Source of the DNA: Hydrotalea sp.
Lineage (GTDB): Bacteria; Bacteroidota; Bacteroidia; Chitinophagales; Chitinophagaceae
Length of the DNA: 64,000 bases
NCBI GenBank assembly: GCA_027364735.1
Contig: DAHXOT010000008.1
Span: 44,141-108,140, forward strand
Direction: 5' to 3'
In this document: positions 54,592-63,295 of the stretch, piece by piece
Position numbering within the stretch: position 1 is the stretch's first letter
How the letters are laid out: the number at the start of each line of letters is the position of its first letter
Translations under genes and position numbers: made by a program
The notes under the pieces: model-generated
The model's database searches: none
What the model saw: only the letters and a program-made list of their open reading frames with translations
What the model was told of the DNA's origin: nothing

Positions 54592-54915
54592 ATGCTAAAC
54601 ACAACATTCTTAATGGCAAACCCTCAAGCCGGTGGTGGCGGGAGCATACAACTAATTTTATTATTGGGTATTATGGTTGTTTTTTGGTTATTTATGATTC
54701 GCCCACAAGCTAAAAAAGCCAAAGACCAAAAGAAGTTTATTGACAACCTTCAAAAAGGCGACAAAATTGTTACTATTGCAGGTATTCATGCAACTGTTTC
54801 AAAGGTGAATGAAGATGGTACATTACAAATTGAAGTAAATCCGGGAAGCTATTTAAAAATTGAAAAATCTGCTATTAGCATGGAATGGAGCAAGCCTGCT
54901 ACCGCTTCAAAATAA
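54592..54915 (+). CDS. yajC: Preprotein translocase subunit YajC
   Basis: The 107-aa protein has one membrane helix (IQLILLLGIMVVFWLFMI) followed by RPQAKKAKDQKKFIDNLQKGDKIVT and GIHATVSKVNEDGTLQIEV, the family pattern. YajC associates with SecDF and helps the Sec translocon. SecDF itself is about 5 kb away on the other strand. The start at 54592 may be replaced by the ATG at 54613. It is followed by a strong terminator. Confidence 0.95.
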   Translation: MLNTTFLMANPQAGGGGSIQLILLLGIMVVFWLFMIRPQAKKAKDQKKFIDNLQKGDKIVTIAGIHATVSKVNEDGTLQIEVNPGSYLKIEKSAISMEWSKPATASK

Positions 54916-54947
54916 TTATTCAAAAACAAATATTCTAAAATAACTTT

Positions 54948-54982
54948 AGTCCGATTTGCAATTAAGCAATCGGACTTTTTTT
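54948..54982 (+). terminator. Intrinsic terminator after yajC
   Basis: AGTCCGATT and AATCGGACT form the stem, extended by a TGC/GCA step, then a T run of seven or more. Confidence 0.85.
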
Positions 54983-55004
54983 ATAATTTTCATACAAAAC
55001 AAAT

Positions 55005-55601
55005 ATGCTTCGAGTTGGATTAACAGGCGGTATAGGTAGTGGAAAAACCATAGTAGCAAATATTTTTCACATATTAGGTGTTCCCATATTCGATGCGGAT
55101 AGTGTAGCAAAAAAAATAATGGAAAATGATGAAGAATTAATTCAATTTATTACAACCGAATTTGGCGAAGCTGCTTATACTAATAAACAACTCAACAGAA
55201 AATATATTGCTGAAATTATATTTAAGGATGTGTTTAAATTAGAAAAATTAAATTCAAAAGTTCATCCAAAAACAATTATAGCCGCAGAGCAATGGATGAA
55301 TGAGCAGAATACACCTTACACAATTAAAGAAGCTGCTTTAATGTTCGAAACCGCAGCATCGGCAGGAGTGGATTTGATTATAGGTGTTTTTGCTCCCAAA
55401 CATATTCGAATTAAACGAGTAATGGATAGAGATGGAAACAATAAAGAAGCTGTAATAGCACGAATGGAAAAACAAATTGATGATGATATAAAAATGAAAC
55501 TATGCGACTTTGTTATTGTTAATGATGAACAGCAATTGGTTGTTCCGCAAGTAATACAGTTACATGAAAAATTAATGCAACTTTCTTTAAAATATGTATA
55601 A
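55005..55601 (+). CDS. coaE: Dephospho-CoA kinase
   Basis: CoaE phosphorylates dephospho-CoA, the last step of coenzyme A synthesis. The 198-aa protein has the P-loop GLTGGIGSGKTIVA, FDADSVAKKIM with the catalytic Asp, and the KEAALMFETA and VMDRDGNNKEAVIARM segments. The length is normal. It starts 29 bases after the yajC terminator. In many Bacteroidota a YbbR-type gene lies between yajC and coaE; it is absent here. Confidence 0.95.
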   Translation: MLRVGLTGGIGSGKTIVANIFHILGVPIFDADSVAKKIMENDEELIQFITTEFGEAAYTNKQLNRKYIAEIIFKDVFKLEKLNSKVHPKTIIAAEQWMNEQNTPYTIKEAALMFETAASAGVDLIIGVFAPKHIRIKRVMDRDGNNKEAVIARMEKQIDDDIKMKLCDFVIVNDEQQLVVPQVIQLHEKLMQLSLKYV

Positions 55602-55638
55602 AATATTTTCTTCTTTTCATACTTTATAATACCAATTT

Positions 55639-55956
55639 ATGATTGCTGCAACTCCTAAACCGCCTTATTATGCTGTAATATTTACTTCTTTACGAACATT
55701 AATTGATGATGGTTATACTGAAACTTCGGATTTAATGATTGCATTGGCAAAAAAACAACAAGGATATTTAGGACATGAATCGGCGAGAAATGAAATAGGC
55801 ATCACCGTTTCATATTGGAGTAATGTAGAAGCAATTAAAGCATGGAAGCAACAGGCCGATCATGTACTTGCTCAGCAATTGGGTAGAGAAAAGTGGTATA
55901 AGCAGTATACAGTAAGAATTTGTTTGGTGGAATATGATTATGAATTTGCTTTATAA
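55639..55956 (+). CDS. Antibiotic biosynthesis monooxygenase-like (ABM) protein
   Basis: The 105-aa protein has the ABM-type dimeric alpha/beta-barrel pattern: YYAVIFTSLRT strand, a helix with LMIALAKKQQGYLGHESAR, and GITVSYWSNVEAIKAWKQQADHV followed by WYKQYTVRICLVEYDY. In such proteins the WS-N-V/E-A-I-K-A-WK motif is typical. The substrate is unknown; bacterial members are often annotated as monooxygenases without proof. It starts 37 bases after coaE and may be cotranscribed with the next two genes. Confidence 0.8.
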   Translation: MIAATPKPPYYAVIFTSLRTLIDDGYTETSDLMIALAKKQQGYLGHESARNEIGITVSYWSNVEAIKAWKQQADHVLAQQLGREKWYKQYTVRICLVEYDYEFAL

Positions 55957-55983
55957 ACCGATTCTATACTATAAGAATGATAG

Positions 55984-56400
55984 ATGAAAAATAGGTATAA
56001 AATATTTTTACTGCTTGCCTTGCTTTGTTTATTGGCAGGGTTAATTAACTATATTTTATTTCAGCCTAATATTTTTTTGTTATCAATTTTTAAACATAAA
56101 ATTACAACTATTGCAATTTCCAATCTCACTATTAAACATATATTATCAGGCTATTTTTCAGATGCTATGTGGTGTACAGCACTTTGTTTTGTTGTTCTAA
56201 CTTTATCTGAATTAAATTATTTGAGAACAAGCGAAAAAATTGTTATCTTACTATTACCATTTATTACAGAAACATCGCAATTGTTTGGCTTTATTCGTGG
56301 CACGTTCGATTGGTATGATATTTTTTTGTATTTGATAATTATTCTGGCATTTACGATGTTTTCTTCCATCTTTAATACACACACTTATGAAAAAAAGTAA
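55984..56400 (+). CDS. VanZ-like membrane protein
   Basis: The 138-aa protein has four hydrophobic segments. Residues about 92-120 (PFITETSQLFGFIRGTFDWYDIFLYL) resemble the VanZ signature of E-x-x-Q ... R-x-F-D-x-x-D. VanZ-type proteins are uncharacterised small membrane proteins linked to envelope changes. The gene overlaps the next one by 14 bases, which suggests translational coupling. Confidence 0.65.
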   Translation: MKNRYKIFLLLALLCLLAGLINYILFQPNIFLLSIFKHKITTIAISNLTIKHILSGYFSDAMWCTALCFVVLTLSELNYLRTSEKIVILLLPFITETSQLFGFIRGTFDWYDIFLYLIIILAFTMFSSIFNTHTYEKK

Positions 56401-57196
56401 CTCAATTCGCAATGCAAGTTTAATTATGGTTGTCTTTTTATGTATGGCAATAGCAAGTACTCCGCCACCTGCACCTTCTGCAACTGTTTATAATGGATTA
56501 TTTAGCTATCCCGCAGAAAAAAATGAAGTTGTTAAAAATGCTGCTAAACTTAAGTTTTTAAAAGATAATTCTAATCCTACAATAGTACTTCGTGTGCCGC
56601 ATGCAACACGACAAGTTTTGGAAGAAGATAAGAATTTGCAAACAAATAAAAATAATAATGAGTTTAATAGTATCAGCAATTTTAATGTGTATAATATTAT
56701 TGAAAAAGAATTATTGAAAGGCGGGTTTACCGTTAGAGATAGAGCATTATTTGATAAAGTTTTGGGCGATAAAAGTGTAAATGATTATTCTAAAATAAAA
56801 GAACTTACTGAAACTGATTTAATTCTTGAATTAAGCGATATTCAATATGTTCGTCATCCATTAAATTCATTTAATTATACTAAAAAAGGTAAAAAAGGTA
56901 CTTTAGATACTGAAACTTTTTTTGCCAAAAATCAAATGTTTTTATACGGATTAAAACTTGAATTTCGGTTAATTAAAGTAAAGGATAATGATTTTATTGG
57001 ATCGTTTACTTATAATTATTCTCCTTGCAGTAGCCAATGTATGTATAATGTTAATTGCTTAAATGGCAATTGCGGTGAGCCATATATTATGGAAGGAAAC
57101 GTTACAACATCTGGGATAAAGTTAATTTCTGATGATGATATATTTCGTTTTGTAACTACTTCTTCTCAAAATTTGGTGAAAGAAATAATGCAATAA
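56387..57196 (+). CDS. CsgG-like periplasmic protein
   Basis: The 269-aa protein has a hydrophobic N-terminal signal (about residues 12-26), followed by TPPPAPSA but no lipobox cysteine. The fragment NIIEKELLKGGFTVRDRALFDKVLG, then YSKIKELTETDLILELSDIQY, has the rhythm of the CsgG/TolB-N-like fold: a helix, a V-x-D-R-x-L-F motif, and a DLILEL strand. Later cysteines (PCSSQCMYNVNCLNGNC) form a compact four-Cys cluster that could make disulfides in the periplasm. I do not recognise a named family. Translational coupling to the VanZ-like gene is likely. The stop is one base from the convergent gene's stop. Confidence 0.65.
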   Translation: MKKSNSIRNASLIMVVFLCMAIASTPPPAPSATVYNGLFSYPAEKNEVVKNAAKLKFLKDNSNPTIVLRVPHATRQVLEEDKNLQTNKNNNEFNSISNFNVYNIIEKELLKGGFTVRDRALFDKVLGDKSVNDYSKIKELTETDLILELSDIQYVRHPLNSFNYTKKGKKGTLDTETFFAKNQMFLYGLKLEFRLIKVKDNDFIGSFTYNYSPCSSQCMYNVNCLNGNCGEPYIMEGNVTTSGIKLISDDDIFRFVTTSSQNLVKEIMQ

Positions 57197-57197
57197 T

Positions 57198-58142
57198 TTA
57201 TCGAATAATTTTAAAACAAAAGCGTTGTAATTTTCCTTCAAAATCAAATGGGGTAGTAGCTTTAGTTATATTTTTAATTTCTGAAGCTTTAATTTTTTCA
57301 GGTTCTAATTTAAAGGTAGATAAATTAGTACTAAAGTAAATGATACCATTTTTTGTTGTTGATTGCAATGCATCGTTTAATAATTCAGCATAATCTCGTT
57401 GAATGTCTAAAAAATCTTTCATCCGCTTACTGTTACTAAAAGTTGGCGGATCCATTATAATTAAATCAAAACTATTGGGTGGTAAAGTTTTTAAATATTG
57501 TTTCACATCTTGATGAATAAAATGATATTGTAAGTTATTGGTAAATGAATTGATAGCTAAATTATTTTTTGCCCAGTTTAAATAAGTTTTTGATAAATCA
57601 ACTGACGTTACAGATGCAGCATTTCCGGCTGCTGCATACACAGAAAAAGATCCGGTATAACAAAATAAGTTTAAAACCTTTTTACCTTCACATTCTTCAC
57701 GCACTAATTGTCGGGTAATTCTATGATCCAAAAATAATCCGGTATCTAAATAATTGGTTAAGTTTACTATAAATTTTAATTGATTTTCAGCAACTGTAAA
57801 AAATTCTTTTACAGAATTTAATCTTTCGTATTGTTGAGAGCGATGATGCATTTTTTTACGCTCACGGATATAAATTTTTTCAATATCAACGCTAAGTATT
57901 TTGCTAATAATATCTAAACAACTTTCTAACCAAGTATCATGTTCTTCATCATTCATTCCATGTCTTCTCAAATATTCGGCTACATATACTTTATCTTCAT
58001 ATAATTCAATGCAAAAAGGAAACTCAGGCAAATCGTGTTCATAAATACGCCAACACGATATTCCCATTCGGTTAGCTTGTTTTTTTTTGTGCTTAAAAAC
58101 TTTAGTTAACCTATTTTCAAACATTACAAATTTATCGTTCAT
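57198..58142 (-). CDS. Standalone RlmK-like 23S rRNA methyltransferase
   Basis: The 314-aa protein corresponds to the C-terminal RlmK half of the E. coli RlmKL fusion (m7G2069 methylation of 23S rRNA). The start, FENRLTKVFKHKKKQANR with a YEHDLPEF segment, and then VNLTNYLDTGLFLDHRITRQ, LNLFCYTGSFSVYAA (SAM loop), VDLSKTYLNWAKNN, IIMDPPTFSNSKRMKDF (DPPTFSNSKRM motif) and a DIQRDYAELL segment match it closely. No N-terminal THUMP or RlmL domain is present, so this is an unfused form. Alternative assignment to the RlmI type is less likely because the LFLDHR and PPTFSNSK motifs are of RlmK type. The guanine-2069 target is inferred by homology. Confidence 0.82.
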   Translation of the reverse strand: MNDKFVMFENRLTKVFKHKKKQANRMGISCWRIYEHDLPEFPFCIELYEDKVYVAEYLRRHGMNDEEHDTWLESCLDIISKILSVDIEKIYIRERKKMHHRSQQYERLNSVKEFFTVAENQLKFIVNLTNYLDTGLFLDHRITRQLVREECEGKKVLNLFCYTGSFSVYAAAGNAASVTSVDLSKTYLNWAKNNLAINSFTNNLQYHFIHQDVKQYLKTLPPNSFDLIIMDPPTFSNSKRMKDFLDIQRDYAELLNDALQSTTKNGIIYFSTNLSTFKLEPEKIKASEIKNITKATTPFDFEGKLQRFCFKIIR

Positions 58143-58282
58143 TATTCCCGAATATAAATTGAAATTACTAGAGTAGTAAATAAGAATAAAATATTTATAT
58201 ATGCCAGATGTTATTTTCCTTGTTGAAGAGATATGATAAATGAAGTAATTACATTAAGCAACTATTGTTTGTGAGTTATAAT

Positions 58283-58319
58283 AAAAAAAGATCCACCCTA
58301 TTTTGGCAGATCTTTTTTT
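58283..58319 (-). terminator. Intrinsic terminator after aminotransferase
   Basis: On the minus strand, AAAAAAAGATC and GATCTTTTTTT pair around a GC-containing loop, followed by T. It lies 14 bases past the aminotransferase stop. Confidence 0.75.
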
Positions 58320-58332
58320 GGATAAGAATCAT

Positions 58333-59529
58333 TTATTTCAAGCGTGCTAACGCATCTTTAATTCTTGACCATGCTTTTGTAATATTGGGTTGACTGTTTG
58401 CAAAAGAAAAACGAACGCAATTAGGCTCACCAAAAGCATCGCCCATTACACACGATACATGAGCGGTATTTAAAATGTACATACTAAAATCGGCAGAATT
58501 ATTAATTGTTTCATTACCATCAGATTTTCCAAAATAATAACTTACATCAGGAAATACATAAAACGCACCTTCAGGCTCAAAACATTTTAATCCGGGAATA
58601 TCATTTACCAACTTCATAGTTAATAATCTTCTCTGTGTAAATTCTTCAGTCATTTCGAACGAAGGCTTCAAATCGCCGGTTAATGCAGCAACTGCCGCTT
58701 TTTGAGTAATAGAGCAAGTAGCACTAGTAAATTGACCTTGTAATTTTTCTGTTGCTTTAGCAATTTCAACATTGGCAGCAATATATCCCAATCTCCATCC
58801 GGTCATTGCAAATCCTTTGCTTAAGCCATTTACAATAATAATTCTATCTTTTAATTCACCAAACTGTGCAATACTTTCATGTTTGCCAACAAAATTAATA
58901 TACTCATAAATTTCATCGCTTATAATGTAAACATTAGGATGTTTTTTAAATACTTCTGCTAATCCTGCTAATTCTTCTTTGCTATACACGGCACCCGATG
59001 GATTACAAGGAGAAGAAAATAAAAATGCTTTAGTTTTTGAAGTTATGGCAGCTTCTAATTGTGCGGGAGTTATTTTAAATTTACTCTCAACCGATGTTTT
59101 AATTTCAACTACTTTACCTCCGGCTATTTTTACTAACTCTGAGTAAGTTACCCAATAGGGTGTAGGTATAATTACTTCCTCATCTACATTTACTAAGGCT
59201 AATATGGTGTTTGCCAAACTTTGTTTAGCACCTGTTGACGTAATAATATTTTCGGGTTTATAATCTAAATTATTATCACGTTTTAATTTATTACATACTG
59301 CTTCACGTAAATCTAAAAATCCGGCAACGGGAGTATAATGGCTCCAATTATCATTGATGGCTTTAATAGCAGCCTCTTTTATATGCTTTGGAGTATCGAA
59401 ATCCGGTTCACCTAAGCTAAGGTCAATTACATCAATACCTTTGGCTCTTAACTCGCGACCAAGTTTTGCCATTTTTAAAGTTTCTGGTTCATTAAACCGC
59501 TGAAGTAGGGAAGAAAGATAATTGCTCAT
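58333..59529 (-). CDS. PLP-dependent aspartate-type aminotransferase
   Basis: The 398-aa protein belongs to class I/II aminotransferases, AspAT 1-beta type. Motifs: LGEPDFDTPKHIKEAA, YTPVAGFLDLREAVCNKL, STGAKQSLANTILAL, PSNPSGAVYSKEEL-like SPCNPSGAVYSKEEL, SDEIYEYI, and the PLP-lysine in NGLSKGFAMTGWRLGY. It interconverts aspartate and oxaloacetate in most relatives; some also use prephenate. The ATG at 59529 is used rather than an in-frame TTG at 59556. It is monocistronic and ends at a terminator. Confidence 0.92.
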   Translation of the reverse strand: MSNYLSSLLQRFNEPETLKMAKLGRELRAKGIDVIDLSLGEPDFDTPKHIKEAAIKAINDNWSHYTPVAGFLDLREAVCNKLKRDNNLDYKPENIITSTGAKQSLANTILALVNVDEEVIIPTPYWVTYSELVKIAGGKVVEIKTSVESKFKITPAQLEAAITSKTKAFLFSSPCNPSGAVYSKEELAGLAEVFKKHPNVYIISDEIYEYINFVGKHESIAQFGELKDRIIIVNGLSKGFAMTGWRLGYIAANVEIAKATEKLQGQFTSATCSITQKAAVAALTGDLKPSFEMTEEFTQRRLLTMKLVNDIPGLKCFEPEGAFYVFPDVSYYFGKSDGNETINNSADFSMYILNTAHVSCVMGDAFGEPNCVRFSFANSQPNITKAWSRIKDALARLK

Positions 59530-59603
59530 TGTATTTGTTTTAAAATGCGGTCGCAAAATTAGGTAAATATGAGCAAGTGTAATGAAGATGCGTATAAAAG
59601 AAA

Positions 59604-60350
59604 TTAATTGTGTTTTTCTACATCCATTTTTATGGCATTTAAAGCCATTGCCGGTGATAAGGAAGAAGGTGTAAGTAATATAGCGGAATAAATACTTGCA
59701 GAATCTAAATTAATATTTTTGAAGATAGCTAAATTGGTTGAATCGTTAAAAACATAAGTGGTATAATTACCAGCTGTTAATGATTGAAATTGTGTAAGAG
59801 TAGAATTAGTAGTATGATCCAAAAAATTTCTATTTATATAATCTAATTGTCCTGTTCCCGGACTTACAAATCGAACTTTAACATAGTCGAAATAGGCTTG
59901 TGTTCTAAAATCTAATACTCTAATATTAGCCGAACCTTTTGGTGGTGCACTTAAAATATCTTTAATAAAAGACATCTTCCAATCATATCCAACTCGATAC
60001 ACAAATACTGAATAAAAGTTGCCACGTAAAACATCGAATGTTTGAGTTAAAACAGTTGCATTGTTAAATACAATTTTTATAGTAGTGGTAGTTTTTGTAG
60101 CTTGAAGATACGTTGAGGGGAAATAAGGAGCAACATTTGTAGCCACTGCTGTATCGTTAATTAAAACATTTACACCACCATAATCCATTACATTAAAAAA
60201 CTTAATGTATGCATAATTGCTGTTAAATGTGCCATTCCCGGGAGTTGTATTAATAGGAGTAGTTGTAGGTTGCGTACTAACATATTTAGAACATGCTATA
60301 AAAAATGGTATTATCATTATAACAGTATATGAAAATATCTTTTTTAGCAT
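59604..60350 (-). CDS. DUF4397 lipoprotein
   Basis: The 248-aa protein has a lipoprotein signal (lipobox FIAC, Cys20) and a Thr/Pro-rich linker, then DUF4397-type Ig-like repeats: NYAYIKFFNVMDYGGVNVLIND, LRGNFYSVFVYRVG, and a second unit with GSANIRVLDFRTQAYFDYVKV, SLTAGNYTTYVFND. DUF4397 is a surface domain of unknown function, common in Bacteroidota. It is about 75 bases upstream of the aminotransferase gene on the same strand, but no functional link is apparent. Confidence 0.85.
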   Translation of the reverse strand: MLKKIFSYTVIMIIPFFIACSKYVSTQPTTTPINTTPGNGTFNSNYAYIKFFNVMDYGGVNVLINDTAVATNVAPYFPSTYLQATKTTTTIKIVFNNATVLTQTFDVLRGNFYSVFVYRVGYDWKMSFIKDILSAPPKGSANIRVLDFRTQAYFDYVKVRFVSPGTGQLDYINRNFLDHTTNSTLTQFQSLTAGNYTTYVFNDSTNLAIFKNINLDSASIYSAILLTPSSLSPAMALNAIKMDVEKHN

Positions 60351-60475
60351 GTAAAAAGGTTGTTTATCTAAATTACGCTGATAAAATAACTTAATCTATA
60401 ACGTAATCTTTTTTTGATTATTTTTTAATCTCTATTAATTTAACAATATTCGAATAGTAAATTTTGTATTTGTTG

Positions 60476-61714
60476 TTACTGGTTGTAATTAATATTAAAT
60501 TTTGCAGGAATTGTGTGTTTAGAATGATGATTTTTTAACTCATAGTTATACATTAATTCACCTAACTTTTTAAAAAATGGAAAACCTAATGAATCGTAAT
60601 CGTAAGAATTGGTATTAAAAACTTCTTTTTTATTGCAAAGTATAGTGGCACTTAGCATAAAATCTATATTATTTTCTTTATCCGATATGTAGGCTATATC
60701 GGTTAAAAAAACATAGGCATCGCCAACTTTGTTAAAAATTCTAATATTATTCATGGTAGGCTTATTTTCTGAGCCATAAAACAAAAATTTACAATAAGTA
60801 TCCCAATATATTGTGGAATCGTATAAGGGCATTTTACTTTCTTTTGGATATGCACTCATCCATTTATAAAGAAAAGTATCATCATCTTCAGATAAATCAA
60901 ATCTCGATTTTTCATTTACCATTTCAGGGAATAAAACCGATTGCAGTATATGATGTAAATCTTGCAAATACACTCTGTTTTTCAATGAAAAGTCGAATGG
61001 TTTTTCAATTAACATTGTATCATTGTAATATCCCTTCCCAATTTTCACATCTCGTGTTGGGAAATTATTTTTATTGTAGCTGCCTTGTTGATGAAAAAGT
61101 ATTTTTCCTTCATTAGTATAAAAATCTATCGGGTAAGTTTTTCTATTTTCTTCAGGTGTTAAAAGCACTTCCAATCGATGCCGAATAATTGCATCCGGAT
61201 ATCCTTTTTCCGTTAATTTTTGTTGAATGTAGGCTTGTCCTAAAAAATCGTATAAATGATTGTACGCTTCATTATCGCTAACTAAAAAAATTTGTTGTAT
61301 GTAATTGGCAATTGAAGTTGGCGTTTCGTGTTGGTATACTTTTTTTGACGAATCAATGATAACCATTGGAGTATATTTGTTTACTCCGGGTATTGACATT
61401 TCATTCAGTTTTTCTAATGCTAAAAAAGCAATTGGCATTTTAACGGTACTGGCAGGGTAGAAGTACAAATTGTTATTTAAATTAAAACTATATTCTTTAA
61501 AACTGGTTTTGCCTTTCTTGTTACGATTGATTTTTGTATAAAATATCTGTAGCCTTAAACTATCTTTATTAGCAAGATATTGAGCAAATGTTGCAGTATC
61601 AGTCTTCATCAAACTTTCAAGCAAGTTAGATGAGTGTTTTTGCTGAATATTTTTGCTTGTTGTGCAACTATCTATAAAAATAAATAGCAGTAAACAATAA
61701 ATAAGTTTTCTCAT
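60476..61714 (-). CDS. Class A beta-lactamase-like serine hydrolase lipoprotein
   Basis: The 412-aa protein has a lipoprotein signal (lipobox IDSC) and a serine-hydrolase fold of the beta-lactamase 2 type. The nucleophile motif is PASTVK (Ser89, Lys92), the second motif SDN (Ser146 to Asn148), and the third is KVG (Lys329-Gly331) instead of KTG. There is a large insertion of about 150 residues between the second and third motifs. No Glu166-type loop was identified. It may be a carboxypeptidase- or esterase-like enzyme and not necessarily a resistance protein. The upstream gene sdaA is divergent. Confidence 0.82.
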   Translation of the reverse strand: MRKLIYCLLLFIFIDSCTTSKNIQQKHSSNLLESLMKTDTATFAQYLANKDSLRLQIFYTKINRNKKGKTSFKEYSFNLNNNLYFYPASTVKMPIAFLALEKLNEMSIPGVNKYTPMVIIDSSKKVYQHETPTSIANYIQQIFLVSDNEAYNHLYDFLGQAYIQQKLTEKGYPDAIIRHRLEVLLTPEENRKTYPIDFYTNEGKILFHQQGSYNKNNFPTRDVKIGKGYYNDTMLIEKPFDFSLKNRVYLQDLHHILQSVLFPEMVNEKSRFDLSEDDDTFLYKWMSAYPKESKMPLYDSTIYWDTYCKFLFYGSENKPTMNNIRIFNKVGDAYVFLTDIAYISDKENNIDFMLSATILCNKKEVFNTNSYDYDSLGFPFFKKLGELMYNYELKNHHSKHTIPAKFNINYNQ

Positions 61715-61749
61715 CTTTCAAATATAATAACACTAACAATATTTCAGTG

Positions 61750-61757
61750 TAAATTTG
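61750..61757 (+). promoter_or_regulatory. Candidate -7 box for sdaA
   Basis: TAAATTTG lies 14 bases before the sdaA ATG, implying a very short leader. No TTG at -33. Confidence 0.4.
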
Positions 61758-61771
61758 TACAAACACCAAAT

Positions 61772-63202
61772 ATGCCACACGACCCAATTTCTGTATTTGA
61801 TATTTTTAAAATTGGAATAGGTCCATCCAGCTCGCATACATTAGGTCCTTGGTTAGCCGCAAAACAAGCAGTGCAAAGTATTGCAACATCATTTTCAAAA
61901 GATCAAATAGAATCAATACATGTTTTACTATATGGTTCATTGGCTAAAACAGGCAAGGGGCATGGAACAGATATTGCTGTAATGTTGGGATTGTGCAATG
62001 AAGACCCTGCTACCATTGATATTAATACCATTGCGAAGAAAATAGAACTCATTCAGTTGCATAAAGAAATTAACATTGGCAATCATCTGCAAATAGATTT
62101 TAATCCGGCTACACATATTCAATTTTTATATACCGAAACATTGCCCTATCATCCCAACGGATTATCTTTTTTATTTCAGCTTAAAAATAAGCAGCAAATA
62201 TGCGAAACGTATTATTCAATTGGTGGTGGCTTTGTAGTAAAAGAAGAGCAGCTACATAAAAATCCAATTCAAATTGATTTGCCATTTCCAATTAATACCG
62301 CCGATGATTTATTGCATTGGTGTATGAAAACCGGAATGAATATTAGTGAAATTGTAATGGAAAATGAAAATACATGGCGAGCAGAAAATGAAACAAAAGA
62401 AGGTATTTGGAAAATATGGGAAACGATGCGTGATTGTATTTACAGAGGTTGTTATACTAATGGCGAATTGCCTGGTGGATTACATGTAATACGAAGAGCT
62501 GCTGCTTTAAATAAAAAACTACTACTGCAACATTCAACTGTAAACAATTATGATGATTGGATTAACTCAATTCAACAAAACGGAAACAGTTTTCAATACA
62601 TTTTAAATTGGGTAAGTTGTTTTGCACTGGCTGTAAATGAAGAAAATGCAAGTTTTGGAAGAGTAGTAACTGCACCTACTAATGGTGCTGCCGGTGTAAT
62701 TCCGGCCGTATTGCAATATTTTATAATTTTTTGTAATGGAAATGAACAAGAAAAGATTATTAAATTCTTATTAACTGCTGCCGAAATTGGAAGTATTTTT
62801 AAAAAAGGAGCAACTATTTCTGCTGCAATGGGTGGCTGTCAGGCAGAAATAGGAGTAAGTAGTGCAATGGCTGCTGCAGCACTTACAGAAAGTTTGGGAG
62901 GAACACAAAGGCAATCTTTAATGGCTGCTGAAATTGCAATGGAACATCATTTGGGTTTAACCTGCGACCCCATTGGCGGATTAGTTCAAGTGCCTTGTAT
63001 TGAACGAAATACCATGGGGGCTATTAAAGCAATTACAGCTTCTCAACTTGCTTTACAAAGTACGCCTGATTTTGCAAAAGTGAGCTTAGATAAGGTTATA
63101 AAAACAATGTGGGATACGGCATTGGATATGAGTAGTAAATATAAAGAAACTGCCGATGGGGGATTGGCTGTTAATATTCCTATTAGCTTAAGTGAATGTT
63201 AA
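61772..63202 (+). CDS. sdaA: L-serine ammonia-lyase, iron-sulfur type
   Basis: SdaA deaminates L-serine to pyruvate and ammonia. The 476-aa protein is a single-chain form with both the beta domain ([26 protein letters not shown]) and the alpha domain ([35 protein letters not shown]). The [4Fe-4S] ligand cysteines are in [16 protein letters not shown] and VPCIERN, in the order expected. The length matches one-subunit bacterial enzymes. It is monocistronic and faces a convergent ahcY. Confidence 0.94.
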   Translation: MPHDPISVFDIFKIGIGPSSSHTLGPWLAAKQAVQSIATSFSKDQIESIHVLLYGSLAKTGKGHGTDIAVMLGLCNEDPATIDINTIAKKIELIQLHKEINIGNHLQIDFNPATHIQFLYTETLPYHPNGLSFLFQLKNKQQICETYYSIGGGFVVKEEQLHKNPIQIDLPFPINTADDLLHWCMKTGMNISEIVMENENTWRAENETKEGIWKIWETMRDCIYRGCYTNGELPGGLHVIRRAAALNKKLLLQHSTVNNYDDWINSIQQNGNSFQYILNWVSCFALAVNEENASFGRVVTAPTNGAAGVIPAVLQYFIIFCNGNEQEKIIKFLLTAAEIGSIFKKGATISAAMGGCQAEIGVSSAMAAAALTESLGGTQRQSLMAAEIAMEHHLGLTCDPIGGLVQVPCIERNTMGAIKAITASQLALQSTPDFAKVSLDKVIKTMWDTALDMSSKYKETADGGLAVNIPISLSEC

Positions 63203-63231
63203 ATGGTAGTTTGAAACACTTGTGGTAAATA

Positions 63232-63276
63232 AAAAAGTAATTATGATAATTATTCCAACTACCATAATTACTTTTT
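63232..63276. terminator. Bidirectional terminator between sdaA and ahcY
   Basis: AAAAAGTAATTATG and CATAATTACTTTTT form a 14-bp AU-rich stem with a 17-base loop. A competing 9-bp stem, ATGGTAGTT (63203-63211) with AACTACCAT (63257-63265), overlaps its right arm. Confidence 0.75.
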
Positions 63277-63295
63277 ATGCATCTATCTATTGAAA

